Shown: positions 37,123 through 47,300, counted from the stretch's first letter. The stretch is 64,000 nt of DNA from CAWJLE01 sp963843645 (GCA_963843645.1 CAWJLE010000003.1:434001-498000), one strand, 5' to 3'. Numbers and translations are program-made. The notes: a model not told the origin generated them from the letters alone.

Positions 37123-38729
37123 ATGAGGAACGAGTTTATCCAGGCCATCAACCAAGTCTGTTCTGAGCGGAACTTGTCCCAGGAAGTTGTGCTCGAAGCT
37201 GTAGAGGCCGCGCTCGTGTCTGCATACAAACGCAACTTTGGTCCGGCGGACAACATCAAGACCAAGATCGACCCGGTGACAGGCCAGGTGCACGTGTATG
37301 CGGAACGAGAGATCGTCGAGACAGTGGCTGACCCCCGGTACCAGATCTCGCTGGATGAGGCGAAACAGGTTCGCCCGGATGCTGAGATGGGTGAAACCGT
37401 TTCGACCGAGTCCACACCTCGGGACTTTGGTCGCATCGCGGCGCAGACTGCGAAGCAGGTGATTCTGCAGCGTATCCGCGAGGCAGAACGGGACGTGCTG
37501 TACAACACGTATATCGATCGTGAGGGTGAGCTGATCACGGGCACGGTGCAGAGCATCGACCACCAGGCGATCACGCTGAATCTGGGCAAGACGGAAGCGG
37601 TCCTGCCGCGCAGCGAGCAGATCCCGGGTGAGCGGCCGCACCAGAACCAGCGAATCAAGGCGTACGTGGTCGAAGTGAGCAAGACCAGTCGCGGGCCTCA
37701 GATCATCGTATCGCGCACGCACCGGAATATGTTGCGGCGATTGCTGGAAACGGAGGTGCCGGAGATCTTCAACGGAACCGTGGAGATCAAACAGATCGCC
37801 CGTGAGGCAGGTTCGCGCTCGAAAGTGGCAGTTGCGGCGGTTCAGGAAGGCGTCGATCCCGTCGGCTCGTGCGTGGGCATGCGCGGCGTGCGCATCCAGA
37901 ACATCGTGAACGAGCTGGGTGGCGAGAAGATCGACATCGTTGAGTGGAGCCCGGATGTGGCTTCGTTCATCGCCAACGCCTTGAGTCCGGCCAAAGTGAT
38001 GAACGTGAACTTGCGTGAGGAGACGGACGGCAGCAAGACGGCGTCTGTGATCGTGCCGGATCGCCAGCTCTCACTGGCGATTGGAAAAGAGGGCCAAAAC
38101 GCCCGGCTCGCGGCCAAGCTCACAGGCTGGCGCATTGACATAAAGAGTGCCACGGAAGCGGCCGAAGAAGCGCTTCGCCTGCCGATAGAGGGCCTGGGGT
38201 CTCCGATGATGACTTCGAACGAAGACTTGCTGGCGAAGGCTGAGGCCATCCTGATGGCCAAAGCGTCCACCGCTGCGGTTGAACCTGCGCTCGATGCGTT
38301 GCCGTTGACTGAGGAAGAAGCAAGCATCGTGGCCGAAGGGGAGGCCAGTGAAACCGAACCGCAGGCGGAACTCGAGATCTCCGCTGAGGGGATTGAGGCG
38401 ATAGAATCGTCTGAGGCCGAGGCGCAGGTCGCCGATGAGGTCCAGCCGATGGAAGAAGGCTTGATCGCTGAAGGCGTGATCGGAGACGCTGGCGAGTTGG
38501 TCGTTGAGCCTGGGGCGCTCCGGTCGAGGAGTCCTACGAGGAAGACGCGGTCGTCGACTCCGACCTGGAAGAAGAGGACGAGGACGAAGACGGGTTGGGA
38601 GACAAGAAGAAGAAGAAGAGCACGCGCAAGCGGACTCTCGTCTTCGATCCCGAACGTGGGCAGCTGGTGGCCAAGAAGCGGCGCAAACCGAGCCGTATTC
38701 GTGGTTGGGAGTACGGAGAGGATGAGTGA
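37123..38729 (+). CDS. nusA: Transcription factor NusA (one indel near the 3' end)
   Basis: NusA binds RNA polymerase and nascent RNA and controls pausing, termination and antitermination. The N-terminal domain (MRNEFIQAINQVCSERNLSQ) is followed by S1 (LITGTVQSIDHQAITLNLG, about 134-200), KH1 (AGSRSKVAVAAV, GSCVGMRGVRIQNIVNELGG) and KH2 (LSLAIGKEGQNARLAAKLTG). The frame slips near 38523. With the slip corrected, an acidic then lysine-rich tail ends WEYGEDE at 38729; without it the frame runs on to 38766. The start has AGGAAGTAGGA upstream. No rimP gene precedes it, although rimP-nusA is the usual order. First gene of the translation/transcription operon. Confidence 0.9.
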
Positions 38730-38769
38730 TCTCCGACCTGCTGTGTCCGCATGTCGGAGGAGTTGACGG

Positions 38770-39075
38770 ATGGGCCACAAGCACGTACCGCTGAGAACCT
38801 GTGTCGGATGCCGGCAAGTGCGTAGCAAACGGGATATGATCCGGATTGTGCGGACGCCGGAAGCGTCGATCGAGATCGACGAGACGGGCAAGAAGGCGGG
38901 GCGCGGTGCGTATCTGTGCCGGTGCGCCTCTTGTTGGAGTAAGGCACTGAGCCGGGGCAGCCTGGACAGGGAGCTCAAGACCAAGTTGTCAGTGGACCAG
39001 CGCCGTGAGTTGGAAATCTTTATTGAGACTCTGCCTGAAGAACGCGTCGAGGGGGAGACCGAACCTTCAGTTTAG
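38770..39075 (+). CDS. rnpM: RNase P modulator RnpM (YlxR)
   Basis: 101 residues with the DUF448/YlxR pattern: PLRTCVGCRQVRSKRDMIRI at 7-26, then GRGAYLCRCASCWSKAL. These small RNA-binding proteins lie between nusA and infB in most Gram-positive and Chloroflexota genomes, and in Bacillus the protein modulates RNase P. The ATG is 40 bp after the corrected nusA stop with GGAGTTGACGG upstream. The L7Ae-like ylxQ gene, often next, is absent; a 458-bp non-coding spacer follows instead. Confidence 0.85.
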   Translation: MGHKHVPLRTCVGCRQVRSKRDMIRIVRTPEASIEIDETGKKAGRGAYLCRCASCWSKALSRGSLDRELKTKLSVDQRRELEIFIETLPEERVEGETEPSV

Positions 39076-39533
39076 TGCGAAACGATGCGAGATGGAACGT
39101 GTGGCAGGTATCCACGACGGAGCACCCATCCATTTGAAGTACGCACGGAATGTCAAGGTCAACTGCAGCCACGGGAGACCGAACATGTACGACCCAAGTG
39201 AATGCTTGGGAGATGAAAGCGAGGGCAGTGCGATGAACGTGTAGCCCGTCGCCGCCGAGTCCCCGCTTGTGCCTCGCTTTCATCTTCCACTCTCGCTGAA
39301 GAGTCGCTCCGGCTCGTATTCCTGCAGCCGGACGGGCGACATACTCTCGGGTCTGATCTTCCATTTGACTGACCGCATCGTCCGTTCGTGCAGATCGCAG
39401 CGTGATGAGTTCTGTGTCCGTATGGGCCGCCAGAAACTCTCGCTCCGGGGGATTGCGGCCGTCACGTTGCCGGCGATCCTCAAGGTGGGTCAGGGTCGCA
39501 GGGAGCAAGCACAAGCAAGAAAGGGGATGTGGT
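39076..39533 (+). other. Structured 458-bp spacer between rnpM and infB
   Basis: No credible reading frame is seen. Two adjacent hairpins are clear. CCCAAG (39193-39198) pairs with CTTGGG (39205-39210). Immediately after it, the segment 39211-39227 (GATGAAAGCGAGG core) pairs with 39270-39285 (CCTCGCTTTCATC core), about 15 bp with one bulged G and a 42-nt loop. The segment lies inside an operon, so it is probably a structured leader or processed RNA for infB. It matches no RNA family I recognise. Confidence 0.55.
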
Positions 39534-41766
39534 ATGGCAAATGATCGTACGAACAACACAAAAGCGAATGAGGGGAGAACAGACACCGCGCCAGGCAAAA
39601 ATACCCCCCCGAAGAAGGCTCCCGTCGCCACTTCCGGCGCGCCGGCAAAGCAAGAGGCCGGAACGCGCAACAATAAGCCGGCCGGGGGCGTAGCTGGCCG
39701 GGCAAATGCCGGGCAGAGCAAGCACAAGGACAATGGCCGGCCAGGCGCGCCGACGACCGCGAGTGAGAACAGCAAACCGCGATCCAGCGCGCGTACACCG
39801 GCTGCCGCGGCGGGCAAGCCCCGCTCGCCAGCACCTGGAGGCGGGGGAGGGCGCCGGGGTTCCCGGCCTGCGCAGGCGCCGAGGCGTGGCGCAAACTCAG
39901 CTAACCCGGCGCAAAAGCCGGTTGCGGAGAGCCAGCAGGTGGTGGACAGCAAGCCCGCCGCGCCTGCGCCGAAGCCTGCCAAGCCGGCAGTTCTGGAGCT
40001 GCCTGGTATCCTGACGGTCAGGGATCTGGCTGACAAGTTGGGCGTGAGCCCGATCGATATCATCAAGGAGCTCATGGCCAACGGCATTCTGGCCAATATC
40101 AATCAGCAGATCGACTACGACACTGCCGCGATCGTTGCCGGAGAGCTGGGCTTTGAGACGAAGGAAGAGGTGCCCTTGTGCATCGAGGCGGAGCCCGAAG
40201 CGACCACTCCGGGTACCCTCTGGCAGCGCATCTGCGAGAGCGAGCGTCCCGAAGACCTGCGGCCGCGGCCGCCGGTGGTGACCGTCATGGGCCACGTGGA
40301 TCATGGAAAGACGTCGCTCCTGGACGCCATCCGGCACACGAACGTGGCCGGGTGGCGAGGTGGGTGGTATCACGCAGCGAATCGGCGCGTACCAGGTCGA
40401 AATTCATGGCAAGAAGATCACCTTCCTGGACACTCCCGGTCACGAGGCCTTCACGGCAAATGCGCGCCCGCGGCGCGCAGGTCACTGACCTGGCGGTGCT
40501 GGTGGTGGCCGCCGATGACGGCGTGATGCCGCAGACGAGAGAGGCCATCGACCATTCTCGGGCTGCGCACGTGCCCATCATCGTCGCTCTGAACAAGGTC
40601 GACAAGCCCAACGCCAACCCCGATCTCGTGAAGCAGCAGCTGGCGGATCTCGGCCTGCAGGTCGAGGAATGGGGCGGCGACGTCATCTGCGTGCCGATGT
40701 CGGCCAAGAGGCGCGAGGGCATCGACGACCTGCTCGAGAACATCCTGCTGGTCGCGGAAGTGGACAACCTGAGGGCCAATCCGAACTGCCCGGCTATGGG
40801 CACGGTCGTTGAGGGGACCATGGATAAGTCTCGCGGTCCTCTGGCGAGCGTTCTGATCCAGAATGGTACGCTGCGCGTGGGCGATGCCGTCATCGTCGGC
40901 CGGGTCGCTGGCCGCGTGCGCAATATGCTCAACGACAAGGGCAAGCCCGTGCGGGAGGCGCTGCCGGCCACACCGGTGAGCATCATGGGGCTGTCCGAAG
41001 TGGCGCGTCCGGGCGACATTCTGGAAGTGGTCGACAACGAGAACCTGGCCCGGGCGATGGCCGCGCGGCGCAGCCAGGAGGCGCGCGAAGTCGAGACTAC
41101 GGCGCCCGTGCGTCCGGTCAGCCTGGACGACGTTTTCGCGCAGATTCAGGCCGGCAAGGTGAAGGAGCTGAACCTGATTCTGAAAGCCAACGTGCATGGC
41201 TCCATCGAACCGATTCAGAGCTCGTTGGAGAAGCTGGGCACCGATGATCTGAAAGTCAGGATGATCCACGTCGGCACCGGCAACGTGACCGAATCAGACG
41301 TATCCCTCGCCGTGGCGTCGAAGGCCATCATCATCGCCTTCAGCGTGGACGCCGACGCGGCCGCCCGGCGGCTGGCGGAGCAGGAAGGTATCGACATCCG
41401 CTTCTACAACATCATCTACAAGCTGATCGAGGACGTGGACAAGGCGCTGAAGGGCATGTTGGAGCCCGTGTATCCAGGACGTGGTTGTCGGGAGGGCCGA
41501 GGTGCGCCAGTTGTTCCACATCCCGAAGAAAGGCACCATTGCCGGGTCCATGGTCCTGGACGGCAAGATCGCGCGCAATGCCAAGGTGCGCGTCGTGCGC
41601 GGTGGGGAGAAGCTCTTCGATGGCCGAACCAGCTCCCTGAAGCGCTTCCAGGAGGACGTGAACGAGGTCGCCAGCGGGTTCGAGTGCGGCATCAACGTCG
41701 AAGGCTTCAACGACCTGCGCCGAGGGTGACGTCCTGGAGTTCTACAAGACAGAAAGAGTGAGTTAA
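39534..41766 (+). CDS. infB: Translation initiation factor IF-2 (several one-base insertions)
   Basis: IF-2 is the GTPase that brings initiator tRNA to the ribosome. The ATG at 39534 follows AAGGGGATG. Residues 1-150 are a low-complexity Lys/Ala/Pro/Gly region. IF2_N follows (LTVRDLADKLGVSPIDIIKE), then the G domain: GHVDHGKTSLLDAI (G1), DTPGHEAF (G3), NKVDKPN (G4) and MSAKRREG. Domains II to IV end GFNDLR-EGDVLEFYKTERVS. Protein homology jumps frame at about 40352, 40462, 41474 and 41723, each explained by one extra base (for example TATCAG read as TATCCAG). With these removed the protein is a normal full-length IF-2 of about 740 residues. The rbfA ATG follows after 5 bp. Confidence 0.9.
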
Positions 41767-41771
41767 GTATC

Positions 41772-42131
41772 ATGGCAGGCCATCGTCAACAGCGCGTTGC
41801 CGACTTCATTCAGGAACAGCTCGCCGAGCTGCTGCTGCGCGAGGCGAGGGACCCGCGTCTCAATGCGATCACGATTACCGCAGTCGAGGTTTCGCCGGAC
41901 TTGCAGCAGGCCCACATCTATCTTCAGCTTGATTGGAGACGATGCGGCCGTAAAGGATGCCCAGCGGGGGCTGGACCATGCGTCCGGCTTTCTGCGCAAG
42001 GTTCTGGCCTCGAGACTTGCAGTTGCGCGTGGTGCCCACGCTGACGTTTCATTTCGATAAATCGCTCGGCCACTGGCAGCCGGATCGACGAGTTGCTTCA
42101 CCAGATCGAGGAAGAGGAATCGAAGAAATGA
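41772..42131 (+). CDS. rbfA: Ribosome-binding factor A (frameshifted by insertions)
   Basis: RbfA matures the 30S subunit. The N-terminus HRQQRVADFIQEQLAELLLR and EVSPDLQQAHIYLQL are diagnostic. Continuation after an extra base near 41930 gives IGDDAAVKDAQRGLDHASGFLRKVL (shown in another frame), then VVPTLTFHFDKSL and finally RIDELLHQIEEEESKK ending at 42131. Three one-base insertions (near 41930, 42024 and 42072) account for all jumps. The corrected length is about 118 residues, normal for the family. Its TGA overlaps the ATG of the next gene (ATGA). Confidence 0.85.
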
Positions 42132-43139
42132 CTCTGCCTGGCCCGTCCGACCATGGCAGCCCCGAAGAATGCGCGGCGATGATTCGAGCGGCGCGCCACG
42201 TGCTGGTGATCTGCCACGTTGACCCAGACGGGGACGCCATCGGATCGTTGCTGGGGATGGGCTGGCTCCTGCAAGCCATGGACAAGGAGCACGTGCTGGC
42301 CTGCGCAGGGGTGGAGCCGAGCAAGATGCGGTTTCTGCCCCGCTCGCGGCCGATCGTGACCGGCAGTGGAGCCCATCACGATCTGATCGTGACGGTGGAT
42401 TGCAACAGTGTGGATCGTCTTGGTTCGGTCTACGCCAACAAGGACCTGGCCGAGCTGCCGATCGTGAACATCGATCATCACGTGACGAACACGCTATTCG
42501 GCCAGGTGAACTGGGTCGAGCCGCGGGCCGCCGCAACGGCGGAGATTGGTGTATCGGCTGGCTCCGGCGCTGGGCGTGACGCTGTCCGCGGAGGCGGCGA
42601 CCTGTCTGTTGACCGGCATCGTGACCGATACGTGGGCGTTCCGGACGCCGAACACGACCGAGCGACCATGGCGATCGCCATTGAGGCGATGCGCGCTGGG
42701 GCGGCCCTGAACGACATCGTGTCACCGAACGATCGAAACGCGTACGTTTGCCGGGCTGAGGTTGTGGGCGCTCGTGATCAACAAAGCGCAGCTCGAAGAA
42801 GGCGTGGTTTGGGCGGAGGTATCGCAGGAGGACTTGCGGGCGGCCGGCTCGAATCGAGAAGGGCAGAATGGCCTGGTCAACCTGCTGCTGTCGGCCAAAG
42901 AGTCGCGGGTGGCCGTGGTCATGACGGAGACGCCGGAACACACCATCGACGTCAGCATGCGGTCGCAGCCGGGGCTGGACGTGTCGGCAACGGCGGTGCG
43001 ATTGGGAGGCGGTGGACATCCTCAGGCGGCTGGTCTCACGCTGCGCACCACGATGGCTGAGGCTCGGGCAATGGTGCGGACAGCGCTGCTGGCGTCGCTC
43101 GCTGAGCAAGACGTGGCCGTTACGACGGCTGGCGCGTGA
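42128..43139 (+). CDS. nrnA: DHH/DHHA1 phosphoesterase, NrnA-like (indels)
   Basis: NrnA-type enzymes degrade nano-RNAs and dephosphorylate pAp. Motifs seen: VICHVDPDGDAIGSLLGMG (about 26-44, metal site), VTVDCNS, VNIDHHVTN (DHH motif), CLLTGIVTDTWAFR (in the alternative frame), and the C-terminal DHHA1 motif AVRLGGGGHPQAAG. Frame changes occur near 42552 (extra G), 42668 (back) and 42729 (extra C). The corrected product is about 336 residues, as usual. It lies in the standard rbfA-nrnA-truB order and overlaps rbfA by 4 bp. Confidence 0.85.
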
Positions 43140-43158
43140 CCGTGGCAGGAGGGAGCTG

Positions 43159-44060
43159 ACGAGCGGCCCCGTTGGACCGCGCGTCTTGAACGTCAACAAG
43201 CCGACGGGCATGACTTCGCACGATGTCGTCAAGCGCATTCGGCGACTTTCGGGGCAGCGTCGCGTCGGGCACGCTGGAACGCTGGACCCGATGGCAACTG
43301 GCGTGTCTGGTGCTGTGCGTCGGCTGGGCGACGCGACTAAGCGAGTATCTTATGGCGGGGCACAAGCGCTACCGGGCTACGGTTGCGTTTCGGGGTGTCG
43401 ACCGACACGTACGATGCCGACGGTGCCGTGGTTGACGAAGAGAGGCCAGTCGAGGTTTCCGTCGCCGACCTGCGCAGGGGCCTTGTGGAATTTCACGGGC
43501 GTGATCGATCAGGCGGTGCCCGCATATTCGGCCGTGAAGCAAGAAGGCGTGCCGCTACACCGGTTGGCGCGGCGAGGCAAGACCGTGAAGCTGCCCGTTC
43601 GCCGCGTCGAAATCCACGAGTTGACTCTGCTGGACTGGAACTCACCCGAAGCAACACTGGACGTGATCTGCTCTAAGGGAACTTACGTTCGCTCACTCGC
43701 TCACGATTTGGGCGAGCGGTTAGGCTGCGGTGCGCACCTGACGGCGCTGGTTCGGACTGCGAGCGGACCGTTCCGGTTGGAGGACTCGATCTCAATGGAA
43801 GACCCTCGCCGATGCCCTCGAGACGGGCCGTGCCTACGAGCTGCTGTACCCACTGGATCGGGCGCTGCCCGAATTGGCGGTGATGATCGTCGACGCGGAT
43901 CAGCAGGCGCGAATTCAGCACGGCCAGGCAGTGAACGGGTCGCCCGCCTGGCCGGCGGGAGACCTCGGCGCTGGCCATGTCGCTGGTCGGGGAGCCGGTT
44001 GCGATTCTGAGCCGCCAGTCCGACGGTGAGCATTGGCGGCCGACGAAAGTCTTTTGTTGA
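43159..44060 (+). CDS. truB: tRNA pseudouridine-55 synthase TruB (several insertions)
   Basis: TruB converts U55 of tRNA to pseudouridine. The start region reads VLNVNKPTGMTSHDVVKRIR, followed by RVGHAGTLDPMATGV with the catalytic Asp. KRYRATVAF, GVSTDTYDADG, VPAYSAVKQEGVPLHRLARR and ICSKGTYVRSLAHDLGE follow in changing frames. Extra bases near 43313, 43393, 43493, 43801 and 43950 explain the jumps. The C-terminus resolves to HWRPTKVFC ending at 44060. The start is uncertain: AGGAGGGAG lies just before a CTG at 43159, and no ATG or GTG fits, so the start codon itself may be misread. Confidence 0.82.
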
Positions 44061-44077
44061 CGTGGGGTATCTGCTCG

Positions 44078-45024
44078 ATGCAAATCTACGATGACCTGGC
44101 CGACCTCGAGCTGGACCGCGATACCATTCTGACGATCGGAGCGTTCGACGGCGTGCATCGCGGCCATCAGCACCTGATCCGGCAGATGAGGTCGGAAGCG
44201 GCGAGTACCAACCGCTTGACGGCTCTTCTCACTTTCCATCCCGCATCCGAGTGCAGTGCTCTCTCCGGCGGATCAACCCAAATACCTGACTACGCTCGGT
44301 CAGAAGGCTGCGATCCTGGAAAAACTGGGCCTCGACCTGCTGGTGATCTTGCCCTTCGACGACAAGTTGGCTTCCATGCCAGGACATGAGTTCGTCAAGA
44401 CTGTTGTCGGACCCCTTCGGGCCAGAGAGATCTGGGTTGGGTCCGATTTTGCGTTAGGGCGCGGGCGTAGCGGTGACGTGCCGCACTTGGAACAGTGGGG
44501 AGGTGAGCTGGGTTTTGCGGTGCGAGCCGTGCCGCCATTCGTCTGCGACGGGGCGATCGTCAGCAGCACTCGCATCCGTGCCCTGGTGCGCGACGGCGAC
44601 ATGCCGGCGGCGGCCCGCCTCTTGAACCGTTACTATAGCCTGGCTGGCGAAGTCGTGCACGGCGCCGGTCGAGGTCGGAAGATTCTGGACATTCCAACGG
44701 CCAATCTGGACGTGCGCATCAACCGGGCCATTCCTCTGGACGGCATATACGCCGTGTTCGCTGTTCTGGGAGAGGAACGGTACAAGGGCGTAGCGAGCAT
44801 TGGCCGCAGACCCACGTTCGACAATGGTGATCGAACGATCGAGGTCCACATCCTGGATTTCGATCAGGACATCTATGGTTGCGACCTCGTGGTGGAATTT
44901 GTGCGCTGGCTCCGACCGGAGGCGAGGTACGAAAAGTTGGATGACCTGGTCGTGCAGATCCGGCGCGACATCGACAACGCGATCGGGATTCTGGACCACG
45001 AGGCGAGTTACCCGCAGATGCTGA
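44078..45024 (+). CDS. ribF: Riboflavin kinase / FAD synthetase RibF (frameshifted)
   Basis: RibF makes FMN and then FAD. The N-terminal adenylyltransferase has ILTIGAFDGVHRGHQHLIRQ (about 18-37) and SSTRIRALVRDGDM. The kinase domain has KILDIPTANLDV and ALDGIYAVF-like strands (PLDGIYAVFAVLGEERYKGV), then VHILDFDQDIYG. One extra C near 44244 (HPHPS read as HPASE) breaks the frame. The 3' end has no stop in its own frame: it runs on into the archease gene. A one-base correction would end RibF at the TGA of ATGCTGA (45018-45024), overlapping the archease ATG, which is the likely true arrangement. Confidence 0.85.
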
Positions 45025-45474
45025 TTCCGATCAAGTGCCAGCCGGTGCAGCGCACAAACTCCGGACCGATCCGGTTCGAGGAGTTGTCGTACACGGCCGA
45101 CGTCGGCTTGCGGGCTTATCGGACAGGACCTCCGCGAATTGTTCGTGAACGCGGCCTATGGCATGTTTTCCCTCGTGAGTGAGATGGATGGCCTGGTGGC
45201 GACGACCGTGCACGACGTCGATCTGGCAGCGAACGATCGCGAGTCGCTGTTGCTCGATTGGCTCGATGAGCTGTTGTTCCTGCACGACACAACCGATGAG
45301 GTGCTCATCTGCTTCGACATCGAGGAGCTGAGCGATACCCGTCTTCGCGCACGCGTGCAGGGCACACGCCTGGCCCAGCTCAAACGTGAGATCAAGGCCG
45401 TGACCTACCACGATTTGAAGATCGAGCAGACACCCAAAGGTGAATATGCCGCGACAGTCGTATTCGACATTTGA
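45018..45474 (+). CDS. Archease (frameshifted, read-through from ribF)
   Basis: Archease is a small activator of the RNA ligase RtcB and of some tRNA methyltransferases. The family signature reads FEELSYTADVGLRAYG at about residues 20-35, followed after a one-base insertion near 45119 by DLRELFVNAAYGMFSLV, WLDELLFLHDT, and the conserved end KAVTYHDLKIEQTPKGEYAATVVFDI (split here across motifs). The putative ATG at 45018 lies in the ribF frame, so in the sequence as given the two are fused. No rtcB is in the window. Length is about 150 residues, normal. Confidence 0.8.
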
Positions 45475-45507
45475 GTCTTCACATCACAGCCGAAAGGAGT
45501 CTTGAAG

Positions 45508-46261
45508 ATGCAGTTCGAGGGAAGGACGGCGTTGGTGACCGGCGGCAGTTCTGGTATTGGTGAATCGACGTGCCGCCTGCTGGCCCAGCAAGGCGCGGCA
45601 GTGGCGATCCATTACAATCAGAGCAAGGATGCCGCCCAATCACTGGCGGCAGAGCTGAAGACAGCGGGCGCGAAGGTAATGACGGTTCAGGCGGACGTGA
45701 CTGTTAAGCCGGACGTAAAGCGCATGGTCGACGAGGTCCACGGCACGCTTGGCAAGATCGATCTGCTGGTGCACAGCGCCGGCGACATCCTCGGTCAGGG
45801 CGATGCTGGTCGACGAGACGGGCGACCTGTGGCAGCGCACGATGGACCTGAATCTGAACAGCGTAGTATGGGTATCGCAGGCCGTGCTGCCGGACATGAT
45901 CGAGCAAAAGTGGGGCCGGATCGTGACGATTTCTTCCCGAGCAGGCCGTGACGGCGGCAGCATGGGTGTTGCGGCGTATGCGACGTCCAAGGCCGGCGTC
46001 ATGGTTCTGACAAAGGTGCTCGCTAAGGAGTACGGCCAGTACAACATCAACGCCAACTGCGTGGTGCCGGGCTGGATCGACACGCCGTTCCACGTCAAGG
46101 CAGGGTCAGGCGACCTGCAGCGATTCGCGGATAGCCATCCGTTGAAGCGCATCGGTACTCCGGAAGAGGTCGCTACAGTGATCGCGTTCCTGTTGTCGGA
46201 CGGCGCGAAGTACATGACCGGCGCCATGGTCGACGTCAACGGCGGGCTGCTGATGCCTTGA
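45508..46261 (+). CDS. SDR family oxidoreductase, FabG-like (one insertion)
   Basis: About 250 residues, ATG after AAAGGAGTC. The Rossmann motif ALVTGGSSGIGESTCRLLA is at about 9-27 and the active-site pair is TISSRAG and YATSKAGVMVLTK (Tyr/Lys). NINANCVVPGWIDTPFH and DGAKYMTGAMVDVNGG close the fold. A single extra G near 45806 shifts the frame; both halves join as GDILGQAMLVDETGDLW. It follows archease by 33 bp on the same strand. The substrate is unknown: the family covers 3-oxoacyl-ACP reductases and many alcohol dehydrogenases. Confidence 0.8.
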
Positions 46262-46303
46262 GCCGTCGACGGCCGGCAATCAGATTCCAACAGAACAGCA
46301 GAC

Positions 46304-46335
46304 AGAGGCGTATCCTCCAGGGGTGCGCCTCTTTT
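46304..46335 (+). terminator. Terminator after the SDR gene
   Basis: AGAGGCG (46304-46310) pairs with CGCCTCT (46326-46332), followed by TTTG. It ends the nusA-to-SDR cluster. Confidence 0.6.
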
Positions 46336-46378
46336 GTTGCTATGGGGTCGGGGTCAGCGTGGACGTGGTCTGAAGCAT

Positions 46379-46450
46379 CGTCTTCTGGTTGTCGGACGGC
46401 GCGAAATACATGGCCGAGGCCGTGCTCGTCATCAACGGCGGGCGGCGACG
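46379..46450 (+). pseudogene. Remnant of an SDR C-terminus
   Basis: The bases code LSDGAKYMAEAVLVINGG, closely matching LSDGAKYMTGAMVDVNGG at the end of the intact SDR gene 190 bp upstream, with several substitutions. Nothing upstream of it resembles the rest of an SDR. It is a leftover of a second, diverged copy. Confidence 0.6.
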
Positions 46451-46511
46451 CCCTGACGTGGGTGCAGGTATTGATCCGTATCATGGCGTCGGGGGCCGTT
46501 TGGGGAGATGG

Positions 46512-47300
46512 CTATCCCAGGGCGATCGCTGGCAGGCCGGCAAACTGACTTGCCAGCTCGAAGCGCACCCCTGACCACCCTGACTCGGCTCGCAGACCCG
46601 CCAGCTCGCGTCGAATGCAGTCAGGGCTGTTGTTGACTTCGCTCAAGTGCGCCATGACGACCGTTTCGAGGGCGGGGTGGCAGAGTGCGTGCAGAAGCTC
46701 ACACGTTTGACGATTGGAGAGGTGGCCTCTTTGGCCGGCGATGCGTTTTTTGAGGAACCCGGGATAAGGCCCGCCCCAAAGGAGATCCAGATCGTGGTTG
46801 GCTTCCAAGATCAGGGCCTGGCATCCCTTCAAATGACGGAGGACCGTGTCTGTGCTCGCCCCCAGATCGGTGCAGATCCCTAGACGAAGGCCGTCGTGCT
46901 CGACGACGAAGCCCACGGGGTCCGCGGCATCGTGAGGCACACTGAATGCCGTCACGCCCAGGTCGCCCACCGTGAATGATTGCTCCGCGTGAATGATCTC
47001 CGCTCGGGCCGGATATCCAGCCGATGCCGGCATTCGAGCCAACGTATCCTGGGTCAGATAGACCGGCAGGTCGAGGCGGCGGCTGAGCACGCCCAACCCG
47101 CGGACGTGGTCGCTGTGTTCGTGACTGATCAGGAGAGCCTGAGGCGGAATCGACCGCACGGTCGCGCACATGCGGCGCAAAACCTCGCGGGCGCTCAAGC
47201 CGGCATCGATCAGGATGGAAGTGTGTGTTGAGGAAACGAGAATTGCATTGCCTTTGGAGCCGCTCGCCAACACCTCGAAGGCCAGAGTCAAGCGTTTCAT
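46512..47300 (-). CDS. MBL-fold metallo-hydrolase, YycJ/WalJ-like
   Basis: 262 residues. The metallo-beta-lactamase motif LLISHEHSDHVRGLGVL (about 59-75) binds two metals, with further ligands in SVPHDAADPVGF and EANHDLD. The N-terminus EVLASGSKGNAILVSSTHTS is typical of the YycJ/WalJ group (5'-3' exonuclease-like). The end, VVMAHLSEVNNSPD, holds the last His. The ATG at 47300 has only a weak ribosome site, so the start may lie slightly elsewhere. It is monocistronic or the last gene of the minus-strand group; a hairpin separates it from yggS. Confidence 0.78.
   Translation of the reverse strand: MKRLTLAFEVLASGSKGNAILVSSTHTSILIDAGLSAREVLRRMCATVRSIPPQALLISHEHSDHVRGLGVLSRRLDLPVYLTQDTLARMPASAGYPARAEIIHAEQSFTVGDLGVTAFSVPHDAADPVGFVVEHDGLRLGICTDLGASTDTVLRHLKGCQALILEANHDLDLLWGGPYPGFLKKRIAGQRGHLSNRQTCELLHALCHPALETVVMAHLSEVNNSPDCIRRELAGLRAESGWSGVRFELASQFAGLPAIALG

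Noticed and set aside
37842..38984. Long minus-strand frame (380 codons) over nusA and rnpM
   Set aside because: It covers conserved nusA KH domains and rnpM in antisense; only the plus-strand reading gives known motifs.
41763..43238. Minus-strand frame of 491 codons over rbfA and nrnA
   Set aside because: Arg/Pro/Ser-rich shadow; the plus strand shows RbfA, DHH and DHHA1 motifs across indels.
38515..45810. Programmed frameshifting in the infB-truB-ribF block
   Set aside because: The slips occur in many genes, at different sequences, without slippery heptamers or downstream structures, and mostly as one extra base; sequence error is the simpler cause.
46389..46574. Small gene with start at 46389
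   Set aside because: Its first part is an SDR C-terminal remnant and the rest is antisense to the MBL hydrolase gene.
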